NCBI GenBank assembly: GCA_029990205.1
Contig: JAPEKQ010000030.1
Location: forward strand, 1-16,592
DNA: 16,592 nucleotides
Origin: a bacterium
GTDB taxonomy: Bacteria > Joyebacterota > Joyebacteria > Joyebacterales > Joyebacteraceae
Reading direction: 5' to 3'
A program made the translations under genes and the position numbers. Each line of letters begins with the position of its first letter. Within the stretch, counting starts at the first letter, position 1. Shown here in pieces: positions 1 to 7,287 of the stretch. The notes under the pieces were generated by a model that was not told where the DNA came from, made no database searches, and saw only the letters and a program-made list of their open reading frames with translations.

Positions 1-1
1 C

Positions 2-2146
2 GGGAAGCTGACGTCCGAGATCACGCCGTGGGCCGGCATGTTCATCAAGGACGCCGACCCGCTCATCATGGACGAGCTCAAGGAGCGCGGCCTGCTGTTC
101 CGGCGCGGCACGATCGTTCACACGTATCCGTTCTGCTGGCGGTGCGATTCGCCGCTGGTCTATTACGCGAGGAACTCGTGGTACCTCAAGACCACGCAGT
201 TCAGGGACCAGATGATCGAGCTCAACAAGAAGATCAACTGGCATCCGAAGGAGATCGGGCTCAACAGGCTCGGCGACTGGCTGGAGAACAACGTCGACTG
301 GGCCATCTCGCGCGACCGTTACTGGGGCACGCCGCTCAACGTCTGGATCTGTGACGACTGCGGCGCCATGTCCTCGGTCGGCAGCATCGAGGAGCTTCGC
401 TCGCGCGCGACCGACGCGCCCGAAGGCGAGATCGATCTGCACAAGCCCGTCATCGACGGCATCCATCTGAAGTGCGAGAGCTGCGGCGGCTCGATGACCC
501 GCACGCCCGAGGTCATCGATTGCTGGTTCGACTCCGGCAGCATGCCGTACGCGCAGTGGCACTGGCCGTTCGAGAACCAGGAGCTGTTCGAGAAGAACTT
601 CCCTGCGGATTTCATCGCGGAGGGCGTCGACCAGACACGCGGCTGGTTCTACTCGCTGCTGGCGATCTCGACCATCGTGTCGGGCGAGGCGGCGTACAAG
701 CGCTGCGTCGTCAACGACATGGTGCTCGACAAGAACGGCAAGAAGATGAGCAAGCGCATCGGCAACATCGTCGACTCCATGAAGCTGATGGACGACATCG
801 GCGCGGACGCGCTTCGCTGGTACATGCTCTCGACGAGCCCGCCGTGGCTCCCGACGCGGTTCGACGAGGACGGCGTCAAGGAGGTCGCGAGCAAGGTCAT
901 CGGGACGCTGAGGAACACCTACGGGTTCTTCGCGCTCTACGCGAACATCGACGGGTACAAGCCGTCCGAGCACTCGGTGCCGATGTCCGAGCGGCCGGTC
1001 ATGGACCGCTGGATCGTCTCGCGGACGCACGCGATGGTCGCCGACGCGACACGGAGCATGGAGAACTACGACATCACGAAGGCCGTTCGACGGCTCCAGG
1101 GGTTCATCCAGGAGGACCTGTCGAACTGGTACGTCCGGCTGTCGCGGTCGCGGTTCTGGAAGGGCGAGATGGATGCGGACAAGAGGGCCGCGTACTCGAC
1201 GCTCTTCGAGGTCCTGCTGACGACGGCTCGCGCTATGGCGCCGTTCGCGCCGCTGCTGTCCGAGGCCGTCTATCGGGAGCTGTGCGCGGGCGCCGGGAAC
1301 GCGGTCGTCAGTCACGAGTTCGGGTGCGTCAGCGAGAGCGTGCACCTGACCCGGTACCCGGAGGTCCCCGAGGGGGGCATCGACGGCAAGCTCGATACCG
1401 ATATGGAGCTCGCACGCTCCGTCGTCGGACTCGGACGGGCCGCGCGGAATGTCGCGAACGTCAAGGTCCGGCAGCCGCTGTCCCGCATCCTCGTGGCAGG
1501 AGTACCCAGCGCTCTGCAGTCCGGCGTGGAGGAACTGTCGGAACTCGTGCTGGCGGAACTCAACGTCAAGAGCGTCGAGTGGGCCGACGTCGAGGCGCTC
1601 TCCGCGCTGAAGGCCGTGCCGATCTTCCCCGCGCTCGGTCCGAAGCACGGCAAGCGGGTGAACGAGGCGGCGGAGGTCATTCGCGGTCTGGCGGAGACCG
1701 ACGTCAGGGCGCTCGCCGACGGGCAGAGCGTGAACGCCCAGATGGGGGAGGAAGCCATCGTCATCGAACCGGGTGACGTGGAGTTCCAGACTGAACCGCG
1801 GGAGGGACTCGCCGTGCAGAGCGAAGGCATCCTGACCGTGGGGCTCGATCTCGCGATCGACGACGACCTCAGGGACGAGGGGTTCGCGCGGGAGATGATC
1901 AACAAGATCCAGTTCATGAGGAAGGAAGCGGGCTTCGAGGTCGTGGATCGGATCGCGGTTCACTACGAGGCCGGTCCGCTTCTGACGAGTGCGATAGAGC
2001 GCTTTGCTGCGCGGATCACCGGTGAGACGCTTGCCGAGAGCATCACCGCCGGCCGGACCACGGGTGATCTCGCGAAGGATTGGGATATCAACGGAGAGAG
2101 TGCGTGGATCGCCGTTGAGCGCACCAAGAAGAGCGGACGGGAGTAA
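2..2146 (+). CDS. ileS: Isoleucyl-tRNA synthetase, type 2, 5' end missing
   Basis: This enzyme charges tRNA-Ile with isoleucine in the cytoplasm. The window enters the gene in mid-frame, so the Rossmann N-terminus with the HIGH motif and much of the editing domain are missing; 714 residues remain. In the fragment, a CxxC pair (C117/C120) and another (C158/C161) flank the RDRYWGTPLNVW stretch, and DCWFDSGSMPYA follows. The class I motif is KMSKR (residues 248-252), followed by GNIVDSMKLMDDIGADALRWY. The anticodon-binding helical domain follows, and there is no C-terminal zinc finger. The KMSKRxGN form and the overall layout fit the eukaryote-like type 2 IleRS, a class often associated with reduced mupirocin sensitivity (family knowledge, not shown here). 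The gene ends with TAA, 29 nt before the dksA-like gene. Confidence 0.97.
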   Translation, partial: GKLTSEITPWAGMFIKDADPLIMDELKERGLLFRRGTIVHTYPFCWRCDSPLVYYARNSWYLKTTQFRDQMIELNKKINWHPKEIGLNRLGDWLENNVDWAISRDRYWGTPLNVWICDDCGAMSSVGSIEELRSRATDAPEGEIDLHKPVIDGIHLKCESCGGSMTRTPEVIDCWFDSGSMPYAQWHWPFENQELFEKNFPADFIAEGVDQTRGWFYSLLAISTIVSGEAAYKRCVVNDMVLDKNGKKMSKRIGNIVDSMKLMDDIGADALRWYMLSTSPPWLPTRFDEDGVKEVASKVIGTLRNTYGFFALYANIDGYKPSEHSVPMSERPVMDRWIVSRTHAMVADATRSMENYDITKAVRRLQGFIQEDLSNWYVRLSRSRFWKGEMDADKRAAYSTLFEVLLTTARAMAPFAPLLSEAVYRELCAGAGNAVVSHEFGCVSESVHLTRYPEVPEGGIDGKLDTDMELARSVVGLGRAARNVANVKVRQPLSRILVAGVPSALQSGVEELSELVLAELNVKSVEWADVEALSALKAVPIFPALGPKHGKRVNEAAEVIRGLAETDVRALADGQSVNAQMGEEAIVIEPGDVEFQTEPREGLAVQSEGILTVGLDLAIDDDLRDEGFAREMINKIQFMRKEAGFEVVDRIAVHYEAGPLLTSAIERFAARITGETLAESITAGRTTGDLAKDWDINGESAWIAVERTKKSGRE

Positions 2147-2175
2147 TCCCGGGACTCGCTGGTGGAGGGGGAGCG

Positions 2176-2568
2176 TTGAACAAGAAGGATCTACATCACT
2201 TCGAAGAGAGGCTCATCGAGGAGAGAATGAAGCTGCTCAAGGAACTGGGCTACTTCGAGGACAAGATCTTCAGTGAGTCACAGCGGAATGCGGCCGGAGA
2301 CCTCTCCGCCTACTCGGTCCACATGGCCGATCAGGCGAGCGATGCGCAGGAGCGTGAGAAGGCGTATCAGATGGCCTCGGTTGAAGGACGTCTCGTCTAT
2401 CACATCGATGAGGCGCTCGCGCGCATCAAGGACGGAACGTACGGTTGCTGTTCGGCGTGCGGCAAGAGGATCAAGAAGCCGCGTCTCGAGGTTGTCCCGC
2501 ACGCGCGCCTTTGCATCAAGTGCAAGACGGCGGAGGAGAATGGGGACCTTGAGAAAGACGACGAGTAG
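2176..2568 (+). CDS. DksA/TraR-family C4 zinc-finger protein
   Basis: The product is 130 aa. It has an N-terminal coiled coil (about residues 5-85) with a HMADQASD stretch near the expected hairpin tip, followed by the family zinc finger: YGCCSACGKRI (C92/C95), then RLEVVPHARLC and C113/C116. DksA-family proteins enter the RNA polymerase secondary channel and modulate initiation, often with ppGpp. Whether this one does so, or is a shorter paralogue of the YteA/TraR kind, cannot be decided from sequence. I chose the TTG start at 2176 because a purine-rich GGAGGGGGAG stretch lies directly upstream at 2163-2172. The C-terminus is acidic. The last 29 nt overlap lspA in another frame, so the two genes are probably translationally coupled. 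A DksA-like gene next to lspA and ileS is a familiar bacterial arrangement. Confidence 0.93.
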   Translation: MNKKDLHHFEERLIEERMKLLKELGYFEDKIFSESQRNAAGDLSAYSVHMADQASDAQEREKAYQMASVEGRLVYHIDEALARIKDGTYGCCSACGKRIKKPRLEVVPHARLCIKCKTAEENGDLEKDDE

Positions 2569-3076
2569 CACCGGCCGAGGGACTCCCGTCGGCCTTCTGC
2601 TGCTCAGCGCATTGATCGTTGCGGCCGATCAGATCGTCAAGCTCATCGTCGTCAACACGTTGCGGATGGGGCATTCGATCGACTTCCTCGGATCGGTCGT
2701 CCGGTTCACGCGCACGGCGAACACCGGCGCTGCGTTCGGGCTGTTCCGCGGCGGGAGCACATGGTTCGTGTGGATCTCCGCGGCGGCCTCGATTGCGATC
2801 ATCGCGTTCTCGAGAGAGATCGTGAAGATGCGCTTCTGGGAACGCACGGCGTTCGGACTCGTGCTCGGCGGCGCGGTCGGCAATCTCGTCGACCGAATCC
2901 GTCTTGGCGCGGTCGTCGATTTCATCGACATCGGTTTCGGTACGCTGCGCTGGCCGTCCTTCAATGTGGCCGACAGCGCTATCACCATCGGCGTCGTCAT
3001 TCTCGCCATCCACCTCGTCTTCCTTTCGGACCCCCACCAGAACACGTCTCTGTCCCCGAGCGGGGAGAACGAATGA
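2540..3076 (+). CDS. lspA: Lipoprotein signal peptidase (signal peptidase II)
   Basis: This membrane aspartyl protease removes signal peptides from prolipoproteins after diacylglyceryl transfer. The product is 178 aa, a normal length, with four hydrophobic segments (about residues 17-38, 73-91, 103-118 and 143-165). Family boxes are NTGAAFGL (61-68), GGAVGNLVDR (110-119, catalytic D118), VVDFID (125-130) and FNVADSAI (141-148, catalytic D145). The start is ambiguous. ATG 2540 lies only 3 nt after GGAGG. An in-frame TTG at 2549 has better spacing to the same Shine-Dalgarno and would shorten the protein by three residues. The gene overlaps the dksA-like gene by 29 nt and shares ATGA with the next gene. 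At least one likely substrate, the lipoprotein at 12269, is in this window. Confidence 0.96.
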   Translation: MGTLRKTTSSTGRGTPVGLLLLSALIVAADQIVKLIVVNTLRMGHSIDFLGSVVRFTRTANTGAAFGLFRGGSTWFVWISAAASIAIIAFSREIVKMRFWERTAFGLVLGGAVGNLVDRIRLGAVVDFIDIGFGTLRWPSFNVADSAITIGVVILAIHLVFLSDPHQNTSLSPSGENE

Positions 3077-4458
3077 GCAGGAGCGTCGTGCTCGTTGTGA
3101 CCGAGGACAGCCAGGGCGACCGGCTGGACCACTTCCTGGGGACGTACGCTCCCGACCTCTCCCGTACGCGGGCCAAGGACATCATCCTATCTGGACTCGC
3201 GACGCTCAACGGCAAGGCGGTCAAGCCGTCCACGCGGCTCGCGCTCGGTGACCGAGTCGAGGCAGAGGTCCCGGAACTCGAACATCTTTCCGCGGAGCCG
3301 GAGAACATCCCTCTCGACATCGTCTTTGAGGACGACGACATCATCGTCGTCGACAAACCGGTCGGCATGGTCGTCCACCCCGCGCCCGGCGCGAGGTCCG
3401 GCACGCTTGTCAACGCGCTGCTCGGCCGGGGGCTCGGCCTGTCGTCACTCGGCGGCACGCTTCGGCCCGGCATCGTTCATCGTCTCGACCGGAACACGTC
3501 CGGGCTCATCGTCGTGGCGAAGAACGACGAATCGCATCGCTCTCTCGCCGCGTCGTTCGAGTCAAGGGACGTGGGGAAGGAGTACCTCACCATCGTGTGG
3601 GGGAAGTTCGATGTGGAGTCGGGAGTCATCGAAGAGCCGATCGGCAGGCGAGCGAACGATCGCAAGCGGATGGGAGTTCGCGAGGACGGGCGCCACGCCT
3701 ACACGGGCTGGACGGTCCGCGAGGAGTTCCCGTTCGCAACGCTTCTCTCCATCGACTTGAAGACCGGCAGGACGCATCAGATCCGCGTGCACATGTCGCA
3801 CATCCATCGCCCGGTCATCGGCGATGCCGATTACGGCGGAGTGAGGCGGACGTTCTCCGAGGTCTCGCCGCACTACCGGCCGCAGGCCAAGCGTGTCAGC
3901 GATGCGGCTCAGAGGCAGGCGCTCTTCGCACGGCGGCTCTCGTTCGCGCACCCGCGCACCGGGAAGCGGATGGAGTTCGCCACGCCGATGCCCGACGACT
4001 TCGCCGAACTCCTCTCGCTGCTGAGGAACCCGCGTGGTGAGGAGGGAAGGGTCATCGGCGTCGATCCGGGCGAGGCGCGGGTCGGAGTCGCAGTGAGCGA
4101 CGAGAGCCGCTTCCTCGCGACGTCGGATGAGACGCTGAAGTTCGACTCGGATGCCGGCGTCGCAAAGAGACTCGCGGAGCTGGCGGTCGAGCGCGGTGCG
4201 GACACCATTGTCGTCGGGTACCCGATACGGATGGACGGTTCGGTCGGGCCGAGGGCCATGCGGTCGCGCGACCTCGCGGTTGCGCTCGAGGATGCATCGC
4301 ACTGCCGGATCGTGCTCTGGGACGAGCGGCTCTCGAGTTCCGAAGCCGAACGCATCATGCGCGAGGGCGGGGAGAAGGCCCGCGGCAGGAAGGGGCGCGT
4401 CGACCAGATCGCCGCGGCCGTGATACTGCAGGGCTATCTGGATTCAGCAGGAAGGTGA
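3073..4458 (+). CDS. RluD-type pseudouridine synthase fused to RuvX/YqgF domain
   Basis: The frame is uninterrupted and encodes 461 aa. Residues 1-326 are a RluA/RluD-family 23S rRNA pseudouridine synthase: an S4 RNA-binding domain (about 14-70), then the catalytic domain with GIVHRLDRNTSG (catalytic D139), KTGRTHQIRVH and GDADYGG. Residues 327-461 match the YqgF/RuvX RNase H-fold family: VIGVDPGEARVGVAVSD (D331), VVGYPIRMDGSVGPRA, LWDERLSSSEAERIM (D417/E418) and VDQIAAAVILQGYLD (D444). All expected acidic residues are present and the domain has its usual length. YqgF proteins are linked to 16S rRNA 5'-end maturation or Holliday junction resolution. The two are normally separate genes. A GGAGG at 4041-4045 lies just before the RuvX part, but no in-frame ATG, GTG or TTG follows it. 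The ATG overlaps the lspA stop; the TGA overlaps a possible mltG start. Confidence 0.93.
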   Translation: MSRSVVLVVTEDSQGDRLDHFLGTYAPDLSRTRAKDIILSGLATLNGKAVKPSTRLALGDRVEAEVPELEHLSAEPENIPLDIVFEDDDIIVVDKPVGMVVHPAPGARSGTLVNALLGRGLGLSSLGGTLRPGIVHRLDRNTSGLIVVAKNDESHRSLAASFESRDVGKEYLTIVWGKFDVESGVIEEPIGRRANDRKRMGVREDGRHAYTGWTVREEFPFATLLSIDLKTGRTHQIRVHMSHIHRPVIGDADYGGVRRTFSEVSPHYRPQAKRVSDAAQRQALFARRLSFAHPRTGKRMEFATPMPDDFAELLSLLRNPRGEEGRVIGVDPGEARVGVAVSDESRFLATSDETLKFDSDAGVAKRLAELAVERGADTIVVGYPIRMDGSVGPRAMRSRDLAVALEDASHCRIVLWDERLSSSEAERIMREGGEKARGRKGRVDQIAAAVILQGYLDSAGR

Positions 4459-4460
4459 TC

Positions 4461-5591
4461 GTGCCGGTTGCGAACGACAGAGGGGTCATGCGGCTTGGCC
4501 GCAACGGCGACCGCGTCAGCCCTCCGACACCGCAGAAGCGGCGCAAGGGCTGGTTCGTCCGCGACCTCATCATCCTGTCGATCGTCGCCGTCGCGCTCTT
4601 CCTCTTCCTCATGCAGGGACTCGCGTTCCTTCGCACGCGCGAGATCGACCGCCGCATCCTCGTCCAGATCCCCGAAGGGGCCGCGTTCGGGGAGATCGCG
4701 GGTACGCTCGAGGCCGCGGGGCTCGTCAGCGACATGCAGCGGTTCCGCCTCGCGGCGCAGATCCTCGATATGGATGAGAAGCTCCAGGCGGGGGCCTACG
4801 AGTTCGGCCCGCGCTACTCCGAACTTGAGCTCCTGCTCGCGCTCAGTCAGGGCGAGGTCGCCACGCGTCGCGTGACGATCCCCGAGGGATATCGCATCGA
4901 GCAGATCGCCGTGCTTCTCGAGGGCGCCGTCGGACTGGACGCCGAGGAGTTCGTGCGTCTCGCCAACGATCCGGAGGTCGTCGCCCGGCTCAGGTTCCAC
5001 GCGCCATCGCTCGAGGGCTATCTCTACCCCGACACATATCGCGTCGAGCTCGATATGGAGGAGATGGCGGCCATCGAGATGATGACGTGGGAGACAAGCA
5101 ACATCTTCGAGCGCTACACCGCGCACGCGGAGTCGATGGGGATGTCGATGCACGAGGTGCTCACGCTGGCGTCGATCATTGAAGCGGAGGCGCTGTTCGA
5201 CCGGGAGCGTCCGCGCATCTCGGCGGTCTATCACAATCGTCTCGACACGGGGCATCGACTCGAGGCCGACCCGACCGTCCGGTACGCCAAGGGCGTGTAT
5301 CATCGCAAGCTCTACTACAGCGATCTGAGGTTCGAGTCGCCGTACAACACGTACCGGCATTCGGGGCTCCCGCCGGGTCCCATCGGCAGCCCCGGTATCT
5401 CCTCGATCCGTGCGGCGCTCTATCCGCTTGCCGGGAGCGACGAGTTCTTTTTCGTCGCCAATGGTGATGGAACGCACACTTTTACTCGCACATTCAGCGA
5501 GCACGTCAGGGCGCGGGAGCGCATCGCCGCGGCGCGCCACGCGGAGCCCGAGGGACCGGAGTTTTCGCTTGACGATGGAGGGTCCGAGTGA
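4461..5591 (+). CDS. mltG: Endolytic murein transglycosylase (YceG-like)
   Basis: MltG cleaves nascent glycan strands at the periplasmic face of the inner membrane and helps set chain length. The product is 376 aa. It has a basic cytoplasmic tail (QKRRKGWFVRD), one transmembrane segment (about residues 36-56), a LysM-like region with IPEG repeats, and the YceG catalytic domain. Family boxes are LEGYLYPDTYRV, LASIIEAEA (catalytic Glu 241), RISAVYHNRLD, LEADPTVRYA, SPYNTYRHSGLPPGPI and a C-terminal FFFVANGDGTHTFT. I prefer GTG 4461, which has AGGA 8 nt upstream, over the overlapping GTG 4455, whose spacing is too short. It is the last gene of the ileS operon. A weak hairpin (CGCTG-AAA-CAGCG, 5621-5633) follows, without a clear T-run. 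Confidence 0.95.
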   Translation: MPVANDRGVMRLGRNGDRVSPPTPQKRRKGWFVRDLIILSIVAVALFLFLMQGLAFLRTREIDRRILVQIPEGAAFGEIAGTLEAAGLVSDMQRFRLAAQILDMDEKLQAGAYEFGPRYSELELLLALSQGEVATRRVTIPEGYRIEQIAVLLEGAVGLDAEEFVRLANDPEVVARLRFHAPSLEGYLYPDTYRVELDMEEMAAIEMMTWETSNIFERYTAHAESMGMSMHEVLTLASIIEAEALFDRERPRISAVYHNRLDTGHRLEADPTVRYAKGVYHRKLYYSDLRFESPYNTYRHSGLPPGPIGSPGISSIRAALYPLAGSDEFFFVANGDGTHTFTRTFSEHVRARERIAAARHAEPEGPEFSLDDGGSE

Positions 5592-5678
5592 TAGCGTGCA
5601 GGCTCAGGCAGGAGCGTCCTCGCTGAAACAGCGACGCGGCGGGTTTTCGGGCGTTTGGGCCCATGTATCGGAGGCACC

Positions 5679-5888
5679 TTGAGCACCAGGAGCATCATCT
5701 TCTTCGCGGTCGCCATACTGATGATCGTTCTTGGCTTCTGGAGTCTCGCCAGGGGTTCGCTGACGCTCGCTCCGCTCCTTCTCGTTGCTGGTTACTGCAT
5801 CGTCGTTCCGCTCGCCATCATGGCGCGAGGCGGCAAGTCGGATCCCGGTGCGGATGATGACGAGAGGGCGAATAGCTCAGCTGGTTAG
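5679..5888 (+). CDS. Small two-helix membrane protein, hypothetical
   Basis: This encodes about 69 aa with two hydrophobic segments (roughly residues 5-23 and 29-48) and a short charged tail (GGKSDPGADDDERANSSAG). I recognise no family. The TTG at 5679 is preferred because GGAGG lies just upstream (5670-5674). An in-frame TTG at 5655 would add eight residues but lacks that signal. The last 23 nt, including the stop, lie inside the tRNA-Val gene, so the tail sequence is dictated by the tRNA. That either marks a real gene-tRNA overlap or means the frame simply runs into the tRNA. Small hydrophobic proteins at the end of such operons are common, but function is unknown. Confidence 0.55.
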   Translation: MSTRSIIFFAVAILMIVLGFWSLARGSLTLAPLLLVAGYCIVVPLAIMARGGKSDPGADDDERANSSAG

Positions 5889-5942
5889 AGCACCTGCCTT
5901 ACAAGCAGGGGGTCACAGGTTCGAATCCTGTTTCGCCCACCA
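5866..5942 (+). tRNA. tRNA-Val (anticodon UAC), CCA encoded
   Basis: A full cloverleaf can be drawn by eye. The acceptor GGGCGAA (5866-5872) pairs with TTCGCCC (5932-5938). The D-stem is GCTC/GAGC. The anticodon stem is CCTGC/GCAGG with the seven-base loop CTTACAA. The T-arm is ACAGG-TTCGAAT-CCTGT. The discriminator is A5939 and CCA is encoded at 5940-5942. The anticodon TAC (5900-5902) reads GUA and GUG valine codons. Its 5' part overlaps the end of the small membrane-protein frame. Confidence 0.97.
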
Positions 5943-5984
5943 GACAGACGAATGGAACCGGACGCTACAGACGGACACGCACGA

Positions 5985-6000
5985 GAGAGCGGACGCTCTC
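5985..6000 (+). terminator. Possible hairpin downstream of tRNA-Val
   Basis: GAGAGC (5985-5990) and GCTCTC (5995-6000) form a six-base-pair stem with loop GGAC. There is no T-run, so intrinsic termination is doubtful; it may instead be a processing structure. I see no good promoter between the tRNA and the gene at 6099, so read-through from the tRNA transcript is possible. Confidence 0.3.
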
Positions 6001-6098
6001 AGGGATGAGGAGGTGAGTCACCAAGACTGTTACTGATGGATGTCACTGAGAACCGATGAGCGGAGCGCAAGCTCAACGCTCGACAGGAGGGAACAGCA

Positions 6099-6695
6099 AT
6101 GAAGTACTTCGTGGCAACACTTGCCCTCGTGGCAATGCTCGCCGGCTCGTCGCTGGCGGGGCTCAACCCGGACTGCAAGATCTTCGTGACGTTTGATGGG
6201 ATGGCGGCAGACTACGCTGCCGTGGAGGCGGGTGCTCGCACCGACCCGGCCGCCTACACCGCGGGCACGGCCTACATCGGTCTCTGCGACTACAACAGCT
6301 GGACGACGATCTCGCTGAAGGTCGAGATCGACGCCGGCGTGTCATCGCCTCCGGCGTTCACGAGCCATCTGCCCGGTGGCCTGGCTATCGGTGACTGGAC
6401 GACCGGCGGTATCACGCTGTCGTCGACCGAGCCGATCAGCTACGACGATGAGGGTCCGTTCTTCATGTTCGGTTCCGCGTCGCTCTTCTACCTTGGCGTT
6501 GCCGGTGAGTTCAAGATCGTCGATCACGACGACTACCCGCGCTGGGTCGTTGATACGGGCGACACGGTTGACTTCTACTGCACCTGGCAGAACGGTGGCG
6601 TTCTGATGGATCCGACACCGGTCGAGGTCAGCTGTTTCGCCGACGTCCCGGTCGAGGTGGAGACCTGGGGTAGCATCAAGGCGCTGTACAGGTAG
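6099..6695 (+). CDS. Exported WG-tail paralogue 1, function unknown
   Basis: This encodes 198 aa with a clear signal peptide (MKYFVATLALVAMLAGSSLA), so it is exported. It is the most divergent tailed member of the array. It keeps LPGGLAIGDWTTGGITLSST, SLFYLGVAGEFKIVDHDDYPRWVVD, VDFYC and GGVLMD, and ends in WGSIKALYR. Compared with the others it carries extra residues near the N-terminus and in the middle (PISYDDEGPFFMFG), and it lacks the cysteine in the DCND box. The start is ATG 6099, with AGGAGG at 6085-6090. No enzymatic motif is visible. The predicted composition fits a beta-rich extracellular or cell-surface domain, which is inference. A hairpin terminator follows at 6763. Confidence 0.9.
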   Translation: MKYFVATLALVAMLAGSSLAGLNPDCKIFVTFDGMAADYAAVEAGARTDPAAYTAGTAYIGLCDYNSWTTISLKVEIDAGVSSPPAFTSHLPGGLAIGDWTTGGITLSSTEPISYDDEGPFFMFGSASLFYLGVAGEFKIVDHDDYPRWVVDTGDTVDFYCTWQNGGVLMDPTPVEVSCFADVPVEVETWGSIKALYR

Positions 6696-6762
6696 AACAC
6701 AGGCGAGCAGAGGAGAGTCGAGCATCACGAACTGCGCCCATCTCTGCACGCATGAGTGTGTG

Positions 6763-6791
6763 CGAGGGGCCCGCTTCCGGCGGGCCTCTTG
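6763..6791 (+). terminator. Hairpin terminator of paralogue 1
   Basis: CGAGGGGCCCGC (6763-6774) pairs with GCGGGCCTCTTG (6780-6791), including two G-T wobbles, around a five-base loop (TTCCG). The T-run is weak, but position and shape match the terminators of the later paralogues. Confidence 0.7.
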
Positions 6792-6812
6792 CCATGTTGC
6801 GGGGGTTTTGGC

Positions 6813-6841
6813 TTGCCACGGGGGTCTCAGCGTGGTAGGAT
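6813..6841 (+). promoter_or_regulatory. Putative sigma70-like promoter
   Basis: TTGCCA (6813-6818), a 17-bp spacer and TAGGAT (6836-6841). The spacing is ideal and each box matches 4 of 6 consensus bases. It lies just after the paralogue 1 terminator and would produce a transcript starting near 6848 with a strong hairpin at 6859-6887. No convincing gene starts for another 440 nt. Confidence 0.4.
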
Positions 6842-6858
6842 GAACTACCGGACAGGAC

Positions 6859-6887
6859 ATCGGGTTCGCCCCCAGGGTGAGCCCGAT
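6859..6887 (+). ncRNA. Strong intergenic hairpin, possible leader or small RNA
   Basis: The 592-nt gap between the genes at 6099 and 7288 holds this 13-bp stem: ATCGGGTTCGCCC pairs with GGGTGAGCCCGAT (two G-T wobbles), loop CCA. A small hairpin (GGTAG/CTACC, 6834-6848) precedes it. Another stem (AAGGGGCC, 7031-7038, with GGCCCTT, 7047-7053) lies downstream. I find no convincing protein gene here. It could be the long leader of the next gene or a separate RNA. Confidence 0.35.
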
Positions 6888-7092
6888 ATCTATATGGTCC
6901 CCGCAGAATCGACCCTCCTCGGGCTTAATTCTTGCATCGTTGAATACATCCGGCGCCCGTCCGTCGAATGCACGAAGGCCGCCGGAATGAGCTCTCGGAG
7001 GGGGGAGCTCGAGCGGCCGGAGCAGGGGGAAAGGGGCCATCCACAGGGCCCTTACAGCCGAGGCAACCGACCGTGCAGACCACAGATTGTGC

Positions 7093-7121
7093 TTGCAAAG
7101 AAGTTCAAGCTGTGCTAAGCT
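7093..7121 (+). promoter_or_regulatory. Putative promoter of the dockerin-like gene
   Basis: TTGCAA (7093-7098), a 17-bp spacer and TAAGCT (7116-7121). The -10 box is only moderate (4 of 6). The -35 box shares TTGCA with other promoters in this array. It implies a leader of about 160 nt before the ATG at 7288. Confidence 0.4.
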
Positions 7122-7287
7122 TTACAACGATTGAAGTTGGTAACAACAGGTTATCAATGAAGGGGGGACTACTGTCAGAAAGGAGGACGATAGCGCCATT
7201 GTGGCGATCGTTTAGGGCTCGTGGAGTTCCGCGACCCTGAAGTGCGTGCAATCCCAGCACGGAGAGTGGTCTAAAGGAGGTAGTGAA

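Noticed and set aside
472-1776. A 434-codon + strand frame inside ileS, and a 354-codon minus frame at 14229-15293
   Set aside because: Both are shadows of real genes (ileS and the C25 peptidase). The translations are low-complexity and Arg-rich, with no ribosome site.
6840-7118. A possible protein gene beginning ATG AAC TAC at 6840
   Set aside because: It has no ribosome site and no hydrophobic or domain features, codon bias is unlike the neighbours, and strong RNA hairpins lie across it.
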